Shown here piece after piece: positions 1 through 10,839 of a stretch of DNA of 64,000 nucleotides (the stretch's first letter is position 1; each line of letters begins with the position of its first letter). The position numbers and the translations under genes are program-made. Below the pieces are notes generated by a model. The model worked only from the letters and a program-made list of their open reading frames with translations, searched no databases and had not been told where the DNA came from. The stretch comes from Triticum aestivum. Taxonomy: Eukaryota; Streptophyta; Magnoliopsida; Poales; Poaceae. Where the stretch lies: assembly GCF_018294505.1 (NCBI RefSeq), contig NC_057795.1:225483193-225547192 (forward strand). The letters run 5' to 3'.

Positions 1-3000
1 GGATCACCACCTGGGCCTCAGTCTACTCATCGATGTCAACGTCTACGAAGAACCCATCAGAAGGGGTTGCAGCGTCTTCTGAAAAATGTAAATTAAAGCA
101 ACATGAGTACAAAGGTACTCAGCAAGACTTACATCAGATCCTACATACATGCACATTATCAAGAGGGGTTGGTGGAGTTATTGCAGCAAGCCAGCTTTGA
201 CTCTTGGCTAAGCTATCCTACGGTACACCAACTTGAAATGGTTTTGCGCACACGAGTCCACTACTCACCACTTCAATACACCACCGAGGATCCACCTCCG
301 TCATCCTACGGAAGAGCCATCCTCGGCACTCACGCTTATCTTGAGATTTTTAGTAGTATCCATTTACTTGTCTATGAACTGTATAGGCAACCAAGTAGTC
401 CTTTACCGCGGACGCGGCTATTCGAATAGATAATGTTAACCCTGCAGGGGTGTACTTCTTCACACACGCTCTCACCACTTACCGCCGTTTACACGACATG
501 TACTCGGCAACCTTCAAGCGGAAGCCCAACGTGGGTGTCGGCCACGACCTACCTAAACACCTAAGTCTCTAGTCCAGGTTTATCGCCTATCCAGGTTCCA
601 TCCGCAGGGAGTCCGGCCGAGGTTTCCCATACGGCCCCGAACGATGTGTACAGGGTTCCCGAGATACCTAACGGGTATTCGGTACACCCGGCCACGTACC
701 TACCGCATCACAGCCCACCCCTACGGTCAGCGCTGTCCACGGCCTCCAGTAGGCTACAAACACCAGAAACTACTTGCAACTCCTGGACAGAGGACTAGGG
801 TGAATAAGAAGTCGAGAGGGTCCATTGGTTTCGGGCCCAATGCATGGTAGTAGCTGATTCTTAAATCACACATACAGATCTCAGTGCTTAGGGACGGCTT
901 CAATGAAACAACCCACCATGTACTCCTACATGGCCTCTCATCGATACCTTTACCAAATCGTGTTCACCACATCACTCTCATTACCGGCACGATCATTTCA
1001 CTCTAGCCCATCACCCAGATGAACCAGACCTGACACGACTCTAAGCATAGCAGGCATAGCAAGGTAGGAACATCACACACACATGGCTCAATCAACTCCT
1101 ACACATGCTAGTGGGTTTCATCTAGTTACTGTGGCAATGACAGGTCATGCAGAGGAAATGGGTTCAACTACCGTAGCACACAGCAGTTTGAAACGCGTTG
1201 TCTTAATGCAGTAAAAGAGAGCAGGAGCGAGAACATGGGATTGTATCGATATGATCAAATGGTTGGTTGCTTGCCTGATGGGTCGATGCACTGATATGGT
1301 TCTTCGTTAGGGTGATCGTGGTACTCCTCGGAGGCAGAACCTGCCGCAAAGAGCACGATACACAACATCACCAAACAATATGCAACAATATGATGCATGC
1401 ATGAAACATGGCAAAATGAGTGTATTGGGCTAATGCAACTAAGACCAGATGGGTTTGAACCATTTTGAATCAAAGATTCAAGTTTCAAACTCATACATGG
1501 CCCTTATAAGTGCTTTATCTAGTTTTGCTCTAAACACCAGATTAACTTGCTTAAACATGCATGAAACCAGTACAGATGGATAGATTGGATTTTTCTGATC
1601 ATTTTTCATATATAAAACTTTGCATTTGGAGCTACAGATTAATTTCTATGATTTTTTGAAGTTTGGGTTATTTTCTGGAATTTATAAATCATTCTGGATT
1701 TATTTTAATTCCAGAAAAGGATTACTGCGTCAGCATGAGGTCATGCTGACCTCAGCAAGTCAACAGACTGGTCCAGGTCAAACTGACCAGTGGGTCCCGC
1801 ATGTCAGCAGTTTAATTAACTAACTAAAATTAGTTTAAACTAGTCTGGGTTAATTAGCAGAGGGGGCCCCACTTGTCATAGACTCAGGGGAGTCAAACTG
1901 GGCCCACCCTGGTCAAGGTCAAAGTCAAACACGCCGGCGACTAGCCGCCGGCGAGCCCGACGCGGCGGCGGAAGTGACTTTGGCCGTTCCGGCCACCAAA
2001 TGGGTCGCGGAAGGCATCTAAGTGGAGCTGGGGACAACCCGCAGCTCTTGGTGGAGTTAGTTGGGGTCGGGGTGGCCGGAATCGGCGCCGGCGACGACCT
2101 AGGCGGCCGCCGGAGTTCGGGTGGAGGCGAACTCGGGCCTAGGGTGTGCGGTGAGGTGCGGGGAGTGCATGGCTAGACCCTACGCGACGTGGTGAGTGCG
2201 ATGGACACCGAGAGGTGACCGGAGGATGGCCGGGAGCACGTCGGCGACGATCTCCGCGGCGGTGCGTGCGGTTGATCTTCGTGTGCTCGTGGTGGTGCAC
2301 GAGAGCGAGCAAGGAAAGGGGGGAGAGGTAGCTAGGCTCACGGTGATCTCGAGGGAGCAGACGACGAGGTCGGAGATGAGCTGGTGCGGCGGCGACGGCG
2401 AAGGGGATCTCCGGCGACGGCGGTTCGGTCGAGGTCAGCGCGGTGGCTTCGGGGCACGCGAGCGCTCGGGGCTCGGCTTGCTCGAAGGAGAGGAGGGTGG
2501 CGGAGCTCCTGGACACGGTGGCGCGGCGCGAGGTTGACGGAGAGCGCGTCTACGGCGAAGGTGCGGCGGCGGTGGCGTCGGCCATGGCTGGGGAGCGCGA
2601 GGGAGAGGAGCTGGGGAGAAGAGGAGATGTCTGGGGGGTTCGGGGGAGAGAGGGGGAGTGATCCCCGTCATCAGCTGAACGAGGGGAGCGGCGAGGCGGC
2701 GACCAGGTGCGTGGCACCCATGCGGTGCTCGTCGCTGAGCACCTGCCTGCCTGCCTGGCCGAGCCAAGCAGCTCGCTGGCACGGCAGCTGGGCTGGGCCG
2801 GCAGGTGGGCCGGTTAGTAGGCGCCAGGTAAGATTTCCCTGTTTTTCTGTTTTTATTTATTCTGTAAGTTTGTGGACTTATTAAAAATAACTAGACAACT
2901 CCTAAATTCACCAAACTGCTCCTGGTCCATAGTTGGAATATTTCCAACATGAAACATTTTAGTTTGGGAATATTTGTGCATTTGAAATATTTTATATAAT

Positions 3001-3267
3001 TTAAATGCCCAAACTCAAATACTTATGAATTAATTCAAAGACCTTAGGATGACCTAGAAAACTGTGCATCACTTTTGGCAGAGGTTCTGAACCAAGACAA
3101 AAATGATGGACATTTTAGAAGGGCATTTCAGGTTCATTGAAAATATTTTTAGTAAACCCTAGTTGTTTTAGAGGGGGCTGGGGGTTCTGTCATCCCCATT
3201 CCAAGTTTCTGATAAAAGAATAAACATGACGCAACACTCTAATGCATGAACTAGCTAGGGTGTGACG
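1..3267 (-). mobile_element. Retrotransposon-derived DNA ending in an LTR-like terminus
   Basis: No coding gene is recognised here. Read on the minus strand, the right end begins cGTCACACCCTAGCTAG at about 3267, which resembles a TGTCACACCC LTR start, and is followed by AT-rich sequence and then a GC-rich stretch (about 1900-2700). Open frames in the GC-rich stretch (2139-2884) overlap on both strands and are low-complexity Arg/Pro/Gly/Ala, so they are composition artefacts. The terminus lies immediately before the sequence homologous to copy B, which supports its reading as an element edge. The left LTR and the rest of the element would lie upstream of the window. The family is not assigned. 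The LTR-edge reading is an inference, and the rest of the segment could be several nested repeats. Confidence 0.45.
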
Positions 3268-3532
3268 TATCAGGATTTAAATATAGTATTTGTGCTTAGT
3301 TGAAGGAGAGAGAAGAGGAGAGAGAGAAGAGAAGCGGATTGTAAACTTGTAGCTGGTTGTAGCAGGAGCCCCAACACACTTTGTGAGACAAAAGGTGGGG
3401 CCATTATTAATAATATTGTAGTTATACTAAAGGGGCTAACGGATGTAGGGTTTTTTGAGACAAACCTTGGTGGGGCTATTATTGACTTGGACGTGGGGTT
3501 TGGGGGCCAAAGGCCTACTATTATACTTGGTC
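3268..3532 (+). mobile_element. Right part of a Tourist-like MITE, truncated on the left
   Basis: The sequence matches the complete element at 38127-38433 from the point 'tatcaggattta' onward. Its right end reads ...acttggtc followed by TTA (3533-3535), consistent with a TTA target duplication. The left 35 bp or so are missing because the LTR-like terminus at 3267 directly abuts it. The body is AT-rich and carries a GAGA-rich stretch (aaggagagagaagagg). It has no coding capacity. Superfamily assignment (PIF/Harbinger, Tourist type) rests only on the TTA flank and the imperfect terminal inverted repeats of the B copy. Confidence 0.6.
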
Positions 3533-3769
3533 TTACTCGCATGACCGACCCGACATGCTCTACCCTAGCCGTCGCTGTATCATATGGTTTTGCACCATTC
3601 CAGATCTTAGCGCCGCCACACAATTCTTCTCCAGCCCTCCTTCCGGCGTGCACCGCGAGAAAGGACAGCAGTCCGAACCCCGCCTTTCACACTCCTGTGA
3701 CTGCTGCCAGCGACGACTTCCCCAACGACAGCCTTCTTCCCCGACCTTGGTAACCTCTTCATCAACGAC

Positions 3770-4732
3770 ATGAGTGACAACATCAACCACAGCGGTTCTG
3801 CTCCCGCTGTACAGTATGTGATTCTGTCCTCCTGGTTTAGTCCGCATCAGTACATTGATATTTGCAATTGTCGTCATGATCTATTTATTGCTGATTCGGA
3901 TTAAATCTCACAATAATTGCTCATATATTCACCAATCCAATCCAAAAACCTGATTATAGGCAATTTACTCCGAGTGGTTTTAATGTGCTTTTGAAGCCGC
4001 CTACTTTTAAGGGGGTGCAATATAAAAGGTGGTGCACAAGAGTAGTATATTGGTTTCAGATCATGTACTGCTATAACGCTACTAAGGGGTAAGCCTGAGG
4101 GCGATCTTAATCCTACACAGGAGGAAGCTTTTGAGAACATGGATACCCTCTTCAAAGCCGCCCTGCTGAGTGTTCTTAACGATTCCATTGTGGATTCATA
4201 TATGTCGTTTGAGAGCGGCAAAGACATTTGGGCTACGCTTGAGGCCACATTTGGGCCCTCGGGCGCTGGCAACGAGTTGTACGTCATGGAGCAATTATGT
4301 GACTACAAGATGACTGATGAGCGCTCTGTTGTTCAGCAGACTCATGAGATACAGTCACTCTCTAAGGAACTTGAGTACTTTAAGTGTATGTTGTCGGACA
4401 AATTTGTTGCTGGGACCATCATTGCCAAGCTTCCACCTTCGTGGAACGATTTTGTAACTTCTCTGAAAAACAAGATACATGATTTTTCTATTTTGGATCT
4501 CATTAGCACTCTTGATTTAGAAGAGAAGGCGAGAGCAAAAGACACACATGCTCGGGTCACTGAGGGAGCTTCTAGTGCCCACATGGTACACGAGAAGAAC
4601 TTCCAACCCCAAAACAACAAGAAAAAATCTCAGGGGAAAGGCAGGTTTGATGCAAAGAACAAGCCGTCACATTCTACCAACTTCAAGAAGAATTCTCATA
4701 ACGGGAAGGGGTACAAACCTCAGTTTTGGTAG
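3770..4732 (+). pseudogene. Copia-type gag fragment (UBN2-like), frameshifted
   Basis: A possible gag start at 3770 (MSDNINHSG...) runs into a stop at 3902-3904. Gag homology resumes at about 3950 with the phrase FTPSGFNVLLKPPTFKG, typical of plant Copia Gag. A run of four G at 4086-4089 shifts the frame, and the main open frame 4139-4732 (197 codons) carries MDTLFKAALLSV, SYMSFESGKDIWATLEATFG and LPPSWNDF, which match UBN2/retrotran_gag family features. It ends in a basic Lys/Asn-rich tail with no CCHC zinc knuckle, and no protease, integrase or reverse transcriptase follows. It is therefore a 5' fragment of a Copia element. Copy B carries the same frameshift, so decay predates the duplication. 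Confidence 0.85.
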
Positions 4733-6056
4733 CACCACAGAAAATTTATATGGCTGTATCTACCTGCTGTCAGCTAACCTCATGGTTCTCCAGGTATTCT
4801 TACATTTGTAACTAGGTACAATGACCACGGCAAGATGAAATTAGCTTATTCGTACGTTGACTTGCTGAATGCAGTGCGGAACGATCATGTCATGTGTGGA
4901 GGAGCAAACAAGCAGTGCAGCCGAAGGTGGAAATCAACCAAGGACTTATGAAATTATATGTAATCTTCCTCAGGAAGGTCAATATCCCCTTCATCTAGAT
5001 GATTGTGTTTTGTCATGTCGAGCAATTGATATGTGCTACTATTTTGCAACACCATTTAAATATAGCTACTGTTTTCCTTTGTTCTCAGATTCAGGACAAT
5101 GAAGATGATTTCCGGGGAACTGCACAATATGGACTCATGTTGAGTCATCTCTATTGCCTCATGTGTTTGCTGCAAATGTGTCAGCATCAATTGCAAGATG
5201 AGGCAGCTAGCTAGCTGTGGAGTTGCCAACATGCTCAAAGTGCTCGCAACGTTGAGAAGAAATAAGCATGCCCAGGAAATTAATGTGTGCGCAGGGAGGC
5301 CCTTTGCTCAAATAAGCATTGACCGATTTTATTTCAGCACCTTCTCACAGCTTTGTATTGGTTATAGTATATTGAATAATTGAGATGCATAAACATGCTG
5401 AACTTTTGTTCTCCTGGATGTTAGTATGCATACTGTATCTTTAGAAGCTTAGTTTAATGTGAGTGTCTGCATCCATTACCGCATCCTCTAATTTGGTGGA
5501 TGCCAGGTTGAAAAAGGTTACCGATGAGTAGCCATAAGCTGGAGGCGTGTCTTTTTTTCTTTCGAATGGGCAATAAGATAGAGAGTGTCTCGGGCTGCCT
5601 GTAGCACAAGGCCCTCCAGTACGAAAACGGGCAGCCGACTGGGCCGATACAAAAGCCTATCCATCTTAAAGCCCATTTGTTTTTGTTTTTTGCGAGGAGA
5701 AGCCCATATTTCTTGAAGAGGGGGCGATCCCAGAGAAACCCTCCTTCCTCCTCGCTTCCACTTATACTCCCTCCGACCGGGTTTTTAGGCCCATGAGCCA
5801 ATTGCTAAGACCAAGAAGATGCACACAGATTCGCTCAAAAAAAAGATGCACACAGAGAAAATAAATCTCCTTAATTTACTCCATAACCACCCTATTAAAT
5901 AGGCCTAGTAAGAAACCAGGGGCATGCAGCGGCCGGCGGGCACATGCATCCTGCATGCATGGCCAGTCAGCCAAGTCCATGCGCTAGCTCCGATGCAGCA
6001 ACGCAAAAGAAGAGAGCGGTTCATGGGAAAAAGCGAGTAGTTAGTGCAGCGGGCCT
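4733..6056. other. Unassigned DNA between gag fragment and F-box pseudogene
   Basis: No protein family is recognised. Short frames around 4836-4950 (MKLAYSYVDLLNAV...) and 5100-5380 are present in both copies but with substitutions that do not look constrained. A stretch ending ttccttttgttctcag near 5088 could be an old splice acceptor. From about 5760 the sequence is AT-rich, and just before the TATA box at 6057 it is compatible with a promoter-proximal region. Confidence 0.4.
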
Positions 6057-6062
6057 TATAAA
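6057..6062 (+). promoter_or_regulatory. TATA box of F-box pseudogene A
   Basis: TATAAA sits in the context ccTTATAAAcacg, about 250 bp before the ATG at 6309, and is followed by a long C/T-rich stretch as in many grass 5' leaders. The same element is at 40953-40958 in copy B. Promoter activity is inferred from position and composition only. Confidence 0.5.
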
Positions 6063-6308
6063 CACGAAAAGCTCGCTCTCCCGCTTCCGTCTCCCCCCAA
6101 TCCCCCCCCCCCCGCTCCCCAATCTTCCTCATTTGTCCAGAAAACCCCCGCTCACCTTCTTCCTCACTCGTACAGAAAACGCCTGCTCCTCTTCTTCCAC
6201 TCCTATAGACATCCCCAGCCCTCCTTCTTTCCCACTCGCACTGCCACTAGGCTCGTCTCTGGCTACTCTGCTCAAACCCGTGAGCTCGGCGCAACGCCCA
6301 CAAGGAAA

Positions 6309-8130
6309 ATGGAGTCGGCTGGCCCCAGTGCTAAGAAGATGAGGCTCCCTCTAGCGGCGATGCCAGTTGTAGATCCCGCACCCGGTAGCGCGGGGAGAAG
6401 CGGCGAGCCCCCACCCCCACACACCCGGTAGCATGGGGAGAAGCGGTGAGCCCCCCCCCCCCACACACACCCGGATCTGAGGAACCAGTAGAATCTCTGG
6501 CGGACTGCATCAGCGATCTCCCAGACATCATCCTTGAGGAGATCCCCACCAAGGATTGCTGCCACACACAAGTCCTCTCAACTCGGTGTCGCCCTCTATG
6601 GCGCACCGCGCCCCTCAATCTCGACTGTCGTCAGATATCTGTCCTTCCTGAATTTGATCTCCTCAGAGCCATCATCTCCTCTCACCAGCAGGGTCCTGTT
6701 CAATGCCTCTGCATCCCGACACGCTACCTGCTGTCCATACCCGACACGGTGGATGCTTGGCTGACATCCCCTGAATTCGGAAAACTCCAGCAGTTTGAGT
6801 TGTACCATTACCACAAAAGTTTCATACCATGAACACACCAAGAATTCGTGCCCACACCACCGTTGTCCATCTCGCGGTTTTCCTCCTCTCTCCACACCGC
6901 CACCTTCTCCCGGTGCCATCTACTAGACGATCTGGTACAAATGCTTCGACTCCCACTGCTAAAAAAACTTTGGTTTGTGGTGGTTTATCTGTTGGAGGCC
7001 TCACTACACAACATCATCCACTCTAGTTGCCCTGCCCTGGAGCGCTTGCTGATTGTTTTGGGAATAGAAATCCGTATAAGTTGTCTCCAAATAAAGTCTC
7101 CTCACCTTAAAAGCATTGGAATTTGTTTTGAAGGACAGCAGCTCATCATCGAAGATGCCCCTTGACTTCAAAGGTTGCTCCTCGATAATTATTACATTCC
7201 TGCACAAATAACTGTCGTCTCTGCACCCAAACTGGAGACCTTGTGTGTAATTTGTGATCCCTTTAATGATCACAAGGAGTTGGTGTTTGGCTCCTCACTT
7301 TTTTAGGTACCCGTTTAATGATCACAAGGAGTTGGTGTTTGGCTCCTCACTTTTTCAGGTACCATATATTATCATCTACACATTTGTAATCATAAGCTGC
7401 ATTTTTCATTTGTGAGCATAAGTTTTATATCAGCTTGGACTACACTTGGGTATTAATATTATGTTATATGCTTAATGAAGAGTTCATCCATTGATAGCCT
7501 ATCAATGCTGCTAGATTCTGTCAAGATCATATATATCAGAATGTTTAATTTTGATCTGAACATAATTATTGGCTTGCTGCGATGCTTTCGATTTCTAGAG
7601 AATTATATATAGAGGTAATGATTTCATGCACATTGAAAGTCCGTATATATTGTACTATAATTAATTGTTCAGCTGTTGTTCTTTTGACGTACTCTTTTTT
7701 CAGACCTTAACTGTTTTCAATCTTCATGTCTACTTAGGCAGAACCACATGGAGCAAAACATATAACCAATCGGTGGCATAATAAGCACCAGGATTTTCTT
7801 AGTTCTCATGACATTCGTTTGAGGACAATAACGGTGGAAGGATATGCATCCAACCAGGCAAACATACGCTTTGTCACATTCTTCCTGTTGAATGCGAGGT
7901 TACTATTGTCCATGAGGCTTAATTTTTACCGTAAGAGATTTCTCATGGACGGACATGTTGAGAAGCAAAAAAATAAGTTTTAGGTGGACAAATGGGCTTC
8001 TAAACGTGATCGGCTTCTATTTACAACAAGTTGTAGTCATCCTGAATTAATTTTTTTTGCACACGATGTTGATTTTATGGATCAGACCGATCCATTTGTT
8101 TGTGACTGCAAAAAAGAGTGGTTGGGTTAG
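6309..8130 (+). pseudogene. F-box/LRR/FBD-type gene, disrupted (copy A)
   Basis: Members of this large plant family act as SCF ubiquitin-ligase substrate adaptors. The ATG at 6309 (MESAGPSAKKMRLP) opens a Pro-rich N-terminus whose poly-C runs near 6400-6465 put it out of frame with the F-box. The F-box begins at about 6510 (ISDLPDIILEEIPTKD, then LSTRCRPLWRTAPLNLDC). A TGA at 6830-6832 interrupts the frame, which then continues into LRR-like sequence (RLPLLKKLWF, SCPALERLLIVLG, IKSPHLKSIGI, LIIEDAP) and stops at TGA 7163-7165. A probable exon 2 is 7474-7614 (donor GT at 7615; missing base in 'gagaattatata' breaks the frame). Exon 3 starts at 7704 and holds an FBD-like end (NKHQDFLSSHDIRLRTITV, FVTFFLLNARLL), an in-frame TAG at 7981-7983 and a terminal stop at 8128-8130. 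The stop at 7163 is private to this copy. Confidence 0.85.
7262..7363 (+). repeat. 52-bp tandem duplication over an exon end and splice donor
   Basis: The segment starting tttaatgatcacaaggagtt occurs at 7262 and again at 7314, a period of 52 bp. Each unit ends in ttttt(c/t)aggtacc, so a putative splice donor (cag|gtacc) is duplicated. Unit 1 has ttag where unit 2 has tcag. The duplication is also in copy B (42147 and 42199), so it predates the segmental duplication. Confidence 0.9.
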
Positions 8131-9439
8131 ATGTTACTGCCATGTTCAATCTGGGTTTTGTCTAAAAATTTGATGAACAATTAATCCTTGGGCTTTTTGT
8201 ACCATTTGTATGCTTGAGTTGCATGTCGTTGCCCTCGTACTCCCATCCACCTGCCACTACACTGCCGCACCTTCCACGGCTGCTGTTCATTCCCATCCAA
8301 GTCCTTGTCGTCGTTCTCCAACTTGGTTCACTCGCTGTGCCCGCCGCCGTCTGGCGTTGTCAACATGGTCAACAACCAAGAGGAATCAAGAGATGACTAT
8401 ATGTGGAGAGGCTGACAGTAGGGACCCACCCGGGTCATTGCATTTCGCAAGCAGGTGCCTTGTTATAAGAAGACAAGAAATACTTCCTCCTAATTGTTTG
8501 ACAAGTAGGTCCCACGCCATTGTCAATGTAGTCAATAAATAAGAAAATTACACAATGAGCGGATAACACCAGGGACCCAGCAGCTCACCCAGTTGTTTTT
8601 TAGTTTCAGAGACGGAGCTCAACTGCGCGCTGTGCGGGGGCTGTTGCCCGTCTAGCCAACGCTTACGCTTTTATTAAGCACATGACGAGCCCATTTGCTA
8701 TATTTTTTTCTTTCTGAATATGGCTAGGACAATTCTTTTATTTTGGAGAATACCAAAACTGAGGCCTACATGCTTTTCTTAGCCCTGCTGGGCTGCAAAT
8801 CTTTCAAGACGAGGAGGGATGTAAGTAGTAAGAAATGGGCTTCCCTAGAAAATGGGTAATAAGTTGTAAGAAATGGGTTGTAAATTTTTAAACCAAAGCC
8901 AACCGACAATTGCATTAAAATATCATTTTTAAGGATTTCTCTACTCTCTACTCTTATAGAAACCAAAGCCAACTGGCAATTACATTAAAATATCATTTTT
9001 TCTCCCACATGATAAACTACTCATACAAATGCATCTTCATGTTCCGTGCAAAAAACGTGCATCTTGCTAGTTAAGATTCTAAATTTCATTCATTTTTTGC
9101 GGAGAATTGTGTTTTGAATTTTATTTTGATAAAAATTATTTTTAATGTGACTCGAAATTTCATGATTAAAAAGGTTCGTACCCCACCAAAATATGCAAAA
9201 TTTCATTGAATTGTTTAGGAGTGCCCAGAATATATGGTCTATAATGCTAATAAAAAGAATATGGGCTCCAAATATCCTTAAGAATTAGCAAATGGGTTGT
9301 AAATTATTGAAAATAATGGCTAATGAGCTGTATGCTGTTTTCCACATATTTGGAGGCTGACTTCTGGGCCTACTAGGTTGACGATGACGTTGTCCTAAAT
9401 TTTTTTTGACTCATACACAAGGCTTTGTCAACTTAGTCA
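8131..9439. other. Noncoding flank with one degenerate repeat unit, then AT-rich DNA
   Basis: 8210-8580 contains a degenerate unit with the motif gtcaacatggtcaacaac, then gaggctgacagtagggaccc, then a gcatttcgcaagcaggtgcc-like segment. The same order recurs at 9440-9990 and 10075-10640. 8690-9264 is AT-rich (actcatacaaatgcatcttc and poly-A/T runs) and matches 43575-44157 in copy B. At 9264/9265 the match to copy B stops abruptly. No gene is seen. Confidence 0.6.
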
Positions 9440-10640
9440 ACACACAGCAGTGACTGTTGGATGTCCATCCAACGACCGCCGTGTTTCTTCAATCTCTGAT
9501 CTTCCTGCTCCAGCTGCCCAAACCAGTGGCGGCGGGACTGCCTGCTCCCTCCTCCTGTGGCTGGCTGTGCTGCCGCCAGGCCATCCCTCTAACCACCCAC
9601 CCACCTTGTTATTTTCCGGCGATGTCAGCCTCACCATACAACCGACCAGTCAGCGCTCGTACTCCCCTCAGCATGGGCATCCGCTGCGGTGGCTTCACCG
9701 GCTCCGGGTTGTTCCCTTCCTGGGCCTCACCCTCTTCCACCGCGTTTGTGCTCTCGGCGCGGCGAGGTCAACATGGTCAACAAACAACAGCCGTCGGAAG
9801 AGGCTGACAGTAGGGGCCCACACAAGGAAATGCCTCCTTATTACGCGCAAAATAATGATTCCTCCACCTAACAGCTTAGACCCACCGGAAGGGCCTCTGT
9901 ATTTTGCAAAAAAACGTTCCGCCTGCTGTCAGCTCGGACCCACCAGAAGTGCCTCCTTATTACGCACAAAAAATGAATACTCCCCCTGCTAGCTCTAGTG
10001 ACCTAGTGGTAGGCTGACTTGTGGGCTTACTAAGTTGACGGGGACGGAGGGCTTTGTCAACTTACTCAATATGAATGATTCTAGTTCCAGTGACCGTACG
10101 ACGTCCATCCAACGGCCGTAGTGCTTCTTCAACCTCTGGTCTTCTTTCTCCAGCCGCCCAAAGCAACGCAGGTCGTGCCGCATGCTCCTGCCTCCCGTGG
10201 CCAGCTGTACTGCCGCGGAGGCCTCACCGCCCCCTACTATTCCCACAACTGGCCAGGCCCTGCAGCGATGGCAACCTCACACCGTAGCCGAACAATGAAC
10301 CCTCGTACGCCTCTCCCTGCGGGCTTCCACTTTCATGTCTTCCCCGGCTCCGCGTCGTCCCCTTCCTAGGCCTCGCCGTCGTCCACCGCCCTGGTGCTCT
10401 TGGCATCGTGTGGTCAACATGGTCAAGGAACAGCATCGCTCAGAAGAGTACTATATGTGGAGAGGCTGATAGCTAGGTCCACGGAGGCCGCAAGGAAGTG
10501 CCTCCTTATTACGCGCAAAATAATTATTCCTCCACCTGACAGCAGGGACCCACCGGACGGGCCACCGTATTTCACGAAAAAAACGTTTCCCCTTGACTGC
10601 TAGGACCCACCAGCTACATCTTCGCACGCAAAGAAGTGCG
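9440..10640 (+). repeat. Two ~635-bp degenerate direct repeats, present only in copy A
   Basis: Two units start near 9440 and 10075. Both carry tccatccaacg, then a cttcaa(t/c)ctctg block, a GC-rich middle, gtcaacatggtcaa and a run of ggacccaccgga plus tattacgcgcaaaataat. Individual subblocks (cctccttattacgcgcaaa, ggacccaccagaag) recur several times. The organisation resembles the subterminal repeat arrays of large grass CACTA elements. No transposase is present. The short frames here are repeat-encoded and unlikely to be genes. Copy B lacks the whole block. Confidence 0.65.
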
Positions 10641-10830
10641 TCCATATTATGGGCAAAAAATATGATTCGCCCCCCTGACTGCTGGGACCCACCAGCTACA
10701 TCTTCGCACCCAAGGAAGTGTGTCCATATTATGGGCAAAAAAATGATTCACCCCCTGACTGATGGGACCCACCAGCTACATCTTCGCACGCAAGGAAGTG
10801 CCTGACAGTCGGGACCCACCTAGTCGAAGC
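10600..10830 (+). repeat. ~80-bp tandem repeat, about three units
   Basis: The phrase gacccaccagctacatcttc begins at about 10603, 10686 and 10766, followed each time by gcac(g/c)caaggaagtg and, in the first two, by catattatgggcaaaaaa. The third unit is cut short by gacagtcgggacccacctag. It lies between the ~635-bp repeats and the CACTA-end region and is absent from copy B. Confidence 0.85.
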
Positions 10831-10839
10831 GTATGTAGC

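Noticed and set aside
2139..2884. Overlapping long frames on both strands
   Set aside because: They lie in GC-rich CGG/GGC sequence, overlap in opposite strands and have low-complexity composition. No domain is seen.
6822..7004. Minus-strand frames over the F-box pseudogene
   Set aside because: The plus-strand frame contains recognised F-box and LRR-like sequence. The minus frames are its mirror.
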